This document shows, piece after piece, positions 61,904 through 64,000 of a stretch of 64,000 nucleotides of DNA. Position numbers and translations under genes: made by a program. Source of the DNA: Eopsaltria australis (taxonomy: Eukaryota; Chordata; Aves; Passeriformes; Petroicidae); contig JAVTVJ010000117.1 in assembly GCA_034509425.1 (NCBI GenBank), positions 310,001 through 374,000 of the forward strand. The letters are read 5' to 3'. The first letter of the stretch is position 1. Each line of letters starts with the position of its first letter. The notes beneath the pieces were generated by a model. It did not search any database and was not told where the DNA came from. It worked only from the letters and a program-made list of their open reading frames with translations.

Positions 61904-63851
61904 ATGGGCTTAGATCACCCTGGCATTCTTGTAGCTACAAAATCTCTAAATCATCAAAAGGTGTAAAAACCTGGCTCAGCAATAGAATTACATATTACCA
62001 GAGCTTCTAGAAAATCTCCACGAGGATGTCATAGTTATTTTCCTGGGCTGCATACAGAAAAGGAGACATTGTACTTTACCTAAGAATTACTGCTCAGGAT
62101 CACTAACTATAGGCAGGAAATTCAGCAGCTGAAGATCATAGGGACTTATAGCTAAGAATATGAGTAGACTCAGTCTGCATCTTCTAAGATACTCAGTAAA
62201 AACTCTGCCTGCAAAGAGCTACACAAATGCATTCATCCTTTGATGCATGGTGTAATCACATTCTCATCCATTTAATATCGACCACGTTGATTTATTATCA
62301 TTTTAGTTTCCTCAGAAAGAGATATTATGCACTACCAAATCTAATGCTTCATAGAAGTCTAAAAATATTTCAGCAATGATATTACCTTTATCAATTCAAT
62401 CATCAAAAGATTATTGGAATCATCAAAGGCATCCAGAGGGAGTTTGTTTGTCCTGGTTCATTGAATTTTTTTGTGCTTTAGAGACCCAGCTGTGAATTAT
62501 CATTAGTGTGGCAGGGGAAAACCATTTACACTTCTTTAAGCAATCTTACAGTCTTTCTTGTTTTTCTGTTAGCATCCCTTTCTCAGTTTTCCTTGTTTTT
62601 GTTTTAGTCTGTTCTTTTCTTTAAGAAGTGATGAATTCCCTGCTGCTTTCATTATTGATTGACGAGAGGCCCATGCACCAGTGAAAGCCAGAAAGGAAAG
62701 CTGCTGAAAGATGTTTCTGAGTATTGTTTTCTTTAATGATGTGGGGCAGCACTGAAAATAATGTCACCCACTTCACACTCATTGGAATCCAACTTGAAAT
62801 AGTGTGCATGTTTAAAAGCCATAAAGGATGTTGTTTACTTTGATATAGTAGTGTCTGTGCCCATAAATTAAAAGCTTCAGCATTGTGTACTTTTCAATAT
62901 TCATTTTTAACCTCCTCCTGTGCACACAGGCAATTTTTTTGTTTCACAATTGTATAACAGTATAATCTTTCTGTTGGGTTGGTAAAGGAATAGAAATGCA
63001 CACAGCCTGTTGTCAGCCTTATTTCTAGATTTACATGTATTTATTAGTGTGCTCTTCCACATGGAGTTCTAAGGTCCTGACAACCAGGGGGAAAAAAAAG
63101 TTAAGAAAGGGATTTTTAATTATTTGTGGGGTATGCTTTTGCTTGTTTGTTTGTTTGTTTGTTTGTTTTGGTCTTTTTTTGTGGTGTTTTTTCTTTGTTT
63201 CATTTTATTTTTGTGGTATGTTTTTTTGCGGTTGTAGTGTTTTTTTTAACGTCACTGCAAGGACTGTTGCATCTTTCAGAATGGACATAGAGGAAGCAAT
63301 AAATGAGGAAATGTTAGGGGTCATTATGGATGGAGACTACAGAAAGAAGAATGGGGAAAGAGTTTACTCCAACCTTTCAGTATGTTAGTCTGTTTGCAGA
63401 GACTCAGCAACCCCAATTATATTTCCAGATTATGACATCTTTGTATGTTGGTGAGAATTGAAAAAATGTCAAAAATTTAGAAAGACCTCAGTAAAGTTTG
63501 TTACTCTTTTATACATTAATTTTCAAAAGCTAAATTCTGGATTTCTGATAGTTGATGAAAGTTCCCATTTCCCTTTCTAGTGATTTTTTTAGGATGTGCT
63601 TTTAGTCATGAAGTCTGTAACTGCTGCCCCACAGACTTAAATATCCACAGGTAAGGGCATTTTCATTCTTATTTGTGTGTTTCCTTATCTATTTTGTATT
63701 CATGATGATTAACTCAGTCCTGTGGACATGGCAGTCCAGTGTGTCCTTCAGGAATGTGTCTGTGGTAGAAGAGAACATCACAAAAGGGTCCCCAAACAGG
63801 CTTTAGCAGAACTGCTCCATTCCCAACAAACAGTACAAAGAGCCCAATATA
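61904..63851. other. AT-rich unique DNA
   Basis: No gene supported. The (TTTG)n tract is listed separately. Confidence 0.5.
63137..63245 (+). repeat. (TTTG)n and T/G-rich low-complexity tract
   Basis: About seven TTTG units (63140-63168) pass into T-rich sequence. The Phe/Cys/Val-rich frame 63035-63388 runs through it and is not credible as a protein. Confidence 0.93.
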
Positions 63852-63957
63852 ATCATAGAATCACAGAATGGTTTGGGTTGGAAGAGACCTTAAAGATCAT
63901 CCAGATCCACTCTGCCATGGGCTGGGACACCTTGCACTAGACCAGGCTGCTCAGAGA
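63852..63957 (-). mobile_element. CR1 LINE 3' terminus with 8-mer tail
   Basis: 'atcatagaatcacagaatggtttgggttggaagagaccttaaagatcatcc', then 'tctgccatgggctgggacacc' and 'gaccaggctgctcagag'. This is one of the best-preserved CR1 ends in the window and probably among the youngest. Confidence 0.96.
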
Positions 63958-64000
63958 ATTGCTCATAATTCTCCTCAGAGGCTCTTTGTATTCCCAGGAA

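Noticed and set aside
63035..63388. 117-codon frame with Cys/Phe repeats
   Set aside because: Generated by the (TTTG)n tract and T-rich DNA.
1..64000. CRISPR arrays, bacterial operons, rRNA or tRNA genes
   Set aside because: No regularly spaced direct repeats, no cloverleaf with box A/B sequences, and no rRNA-like sequence were seen on reading both strands; the sequence is clearly vertebrate in its repeats.

Overview
This window looks like bird nuclear DNA, most probably from a songbird. Its dispersed repeats are CR1 LINE 3' ends (ending in ATTCTATG-type 8-mers) and avian-type endogenous retrovirus (ERV) LTRs. There is no prokaryotic organisation: no operons, RBS-led genes, CRISPR arrays or rRNA. 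Nearly all open frames are short and start or stop inside repeats or low-complexity DNA. The songbird assignment is an inference from the repeat families.

Layout. 1-41.9 kb is AT-rich, gene-poor DNA with scattered short CR1 fragments on both strands, three or four ERVL-type LTR copies, and simple repeats. 41.9-52.85 kb is a compact GC-rich island with nested insertions. It holds (a) a complete but internally deleted class II (ERVK/betaretrovirus-like) ERV, 41993-45341, with two 591-bp LTRs, a tRNA-Lys-type primer site, a polypurine tract and a 6-bp target duplication, sitting in the 8-mer tail of a long minus-strand CR1; (b) that CR1, 45348 to about 47188, with reverse-transcriptase remnants; (c) a possible unrecognised short gene at about 47.2-49.7 kb; (d) two abutting LTRs in opposite orientation, 49.72-50.71 kb; (e) a second CR1 RT fragment, 51.06-52.2 kb; and (f) a solo LTR, 52.2-52.8 kb. 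52.85-64 kb is again AT-rich and gene-poor, with a solo LTR carrying a perfect 6-bp duplication at 60743-61367, an ERVL LTR end at about 61.8-61.9 kb, a perfect 16-bp hairpin at 57603-57638, and a CR1 end at 63.85 kb.

The best candidate for something undescribed is the locus at about 47.2-49.7 kb. A 25-codon first exon ends in CAG|GTGAGG. A 288-bp intron ends in a pyrimidine-rich CCCACAG. A long second frame follows, then an acidic C-terminal frame whose 24-residue motif is repeated about 180 residues later. A polyadenylation signal lies about 270 bp past the stop, and clustered TGACC palindromes lie upstream. The two downstream frames are out of register by one base, so it is either a recent pseudogene or a gene whose third exon boundary I cannot place. 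I could not assign it to a known family.

No rRNA, tRNA, CRISPR or confidently recognised conserved host protein-coding exon was seen. The AT-rich parts may be intergenic or lie within a large intron; the sequence alone does not say which.
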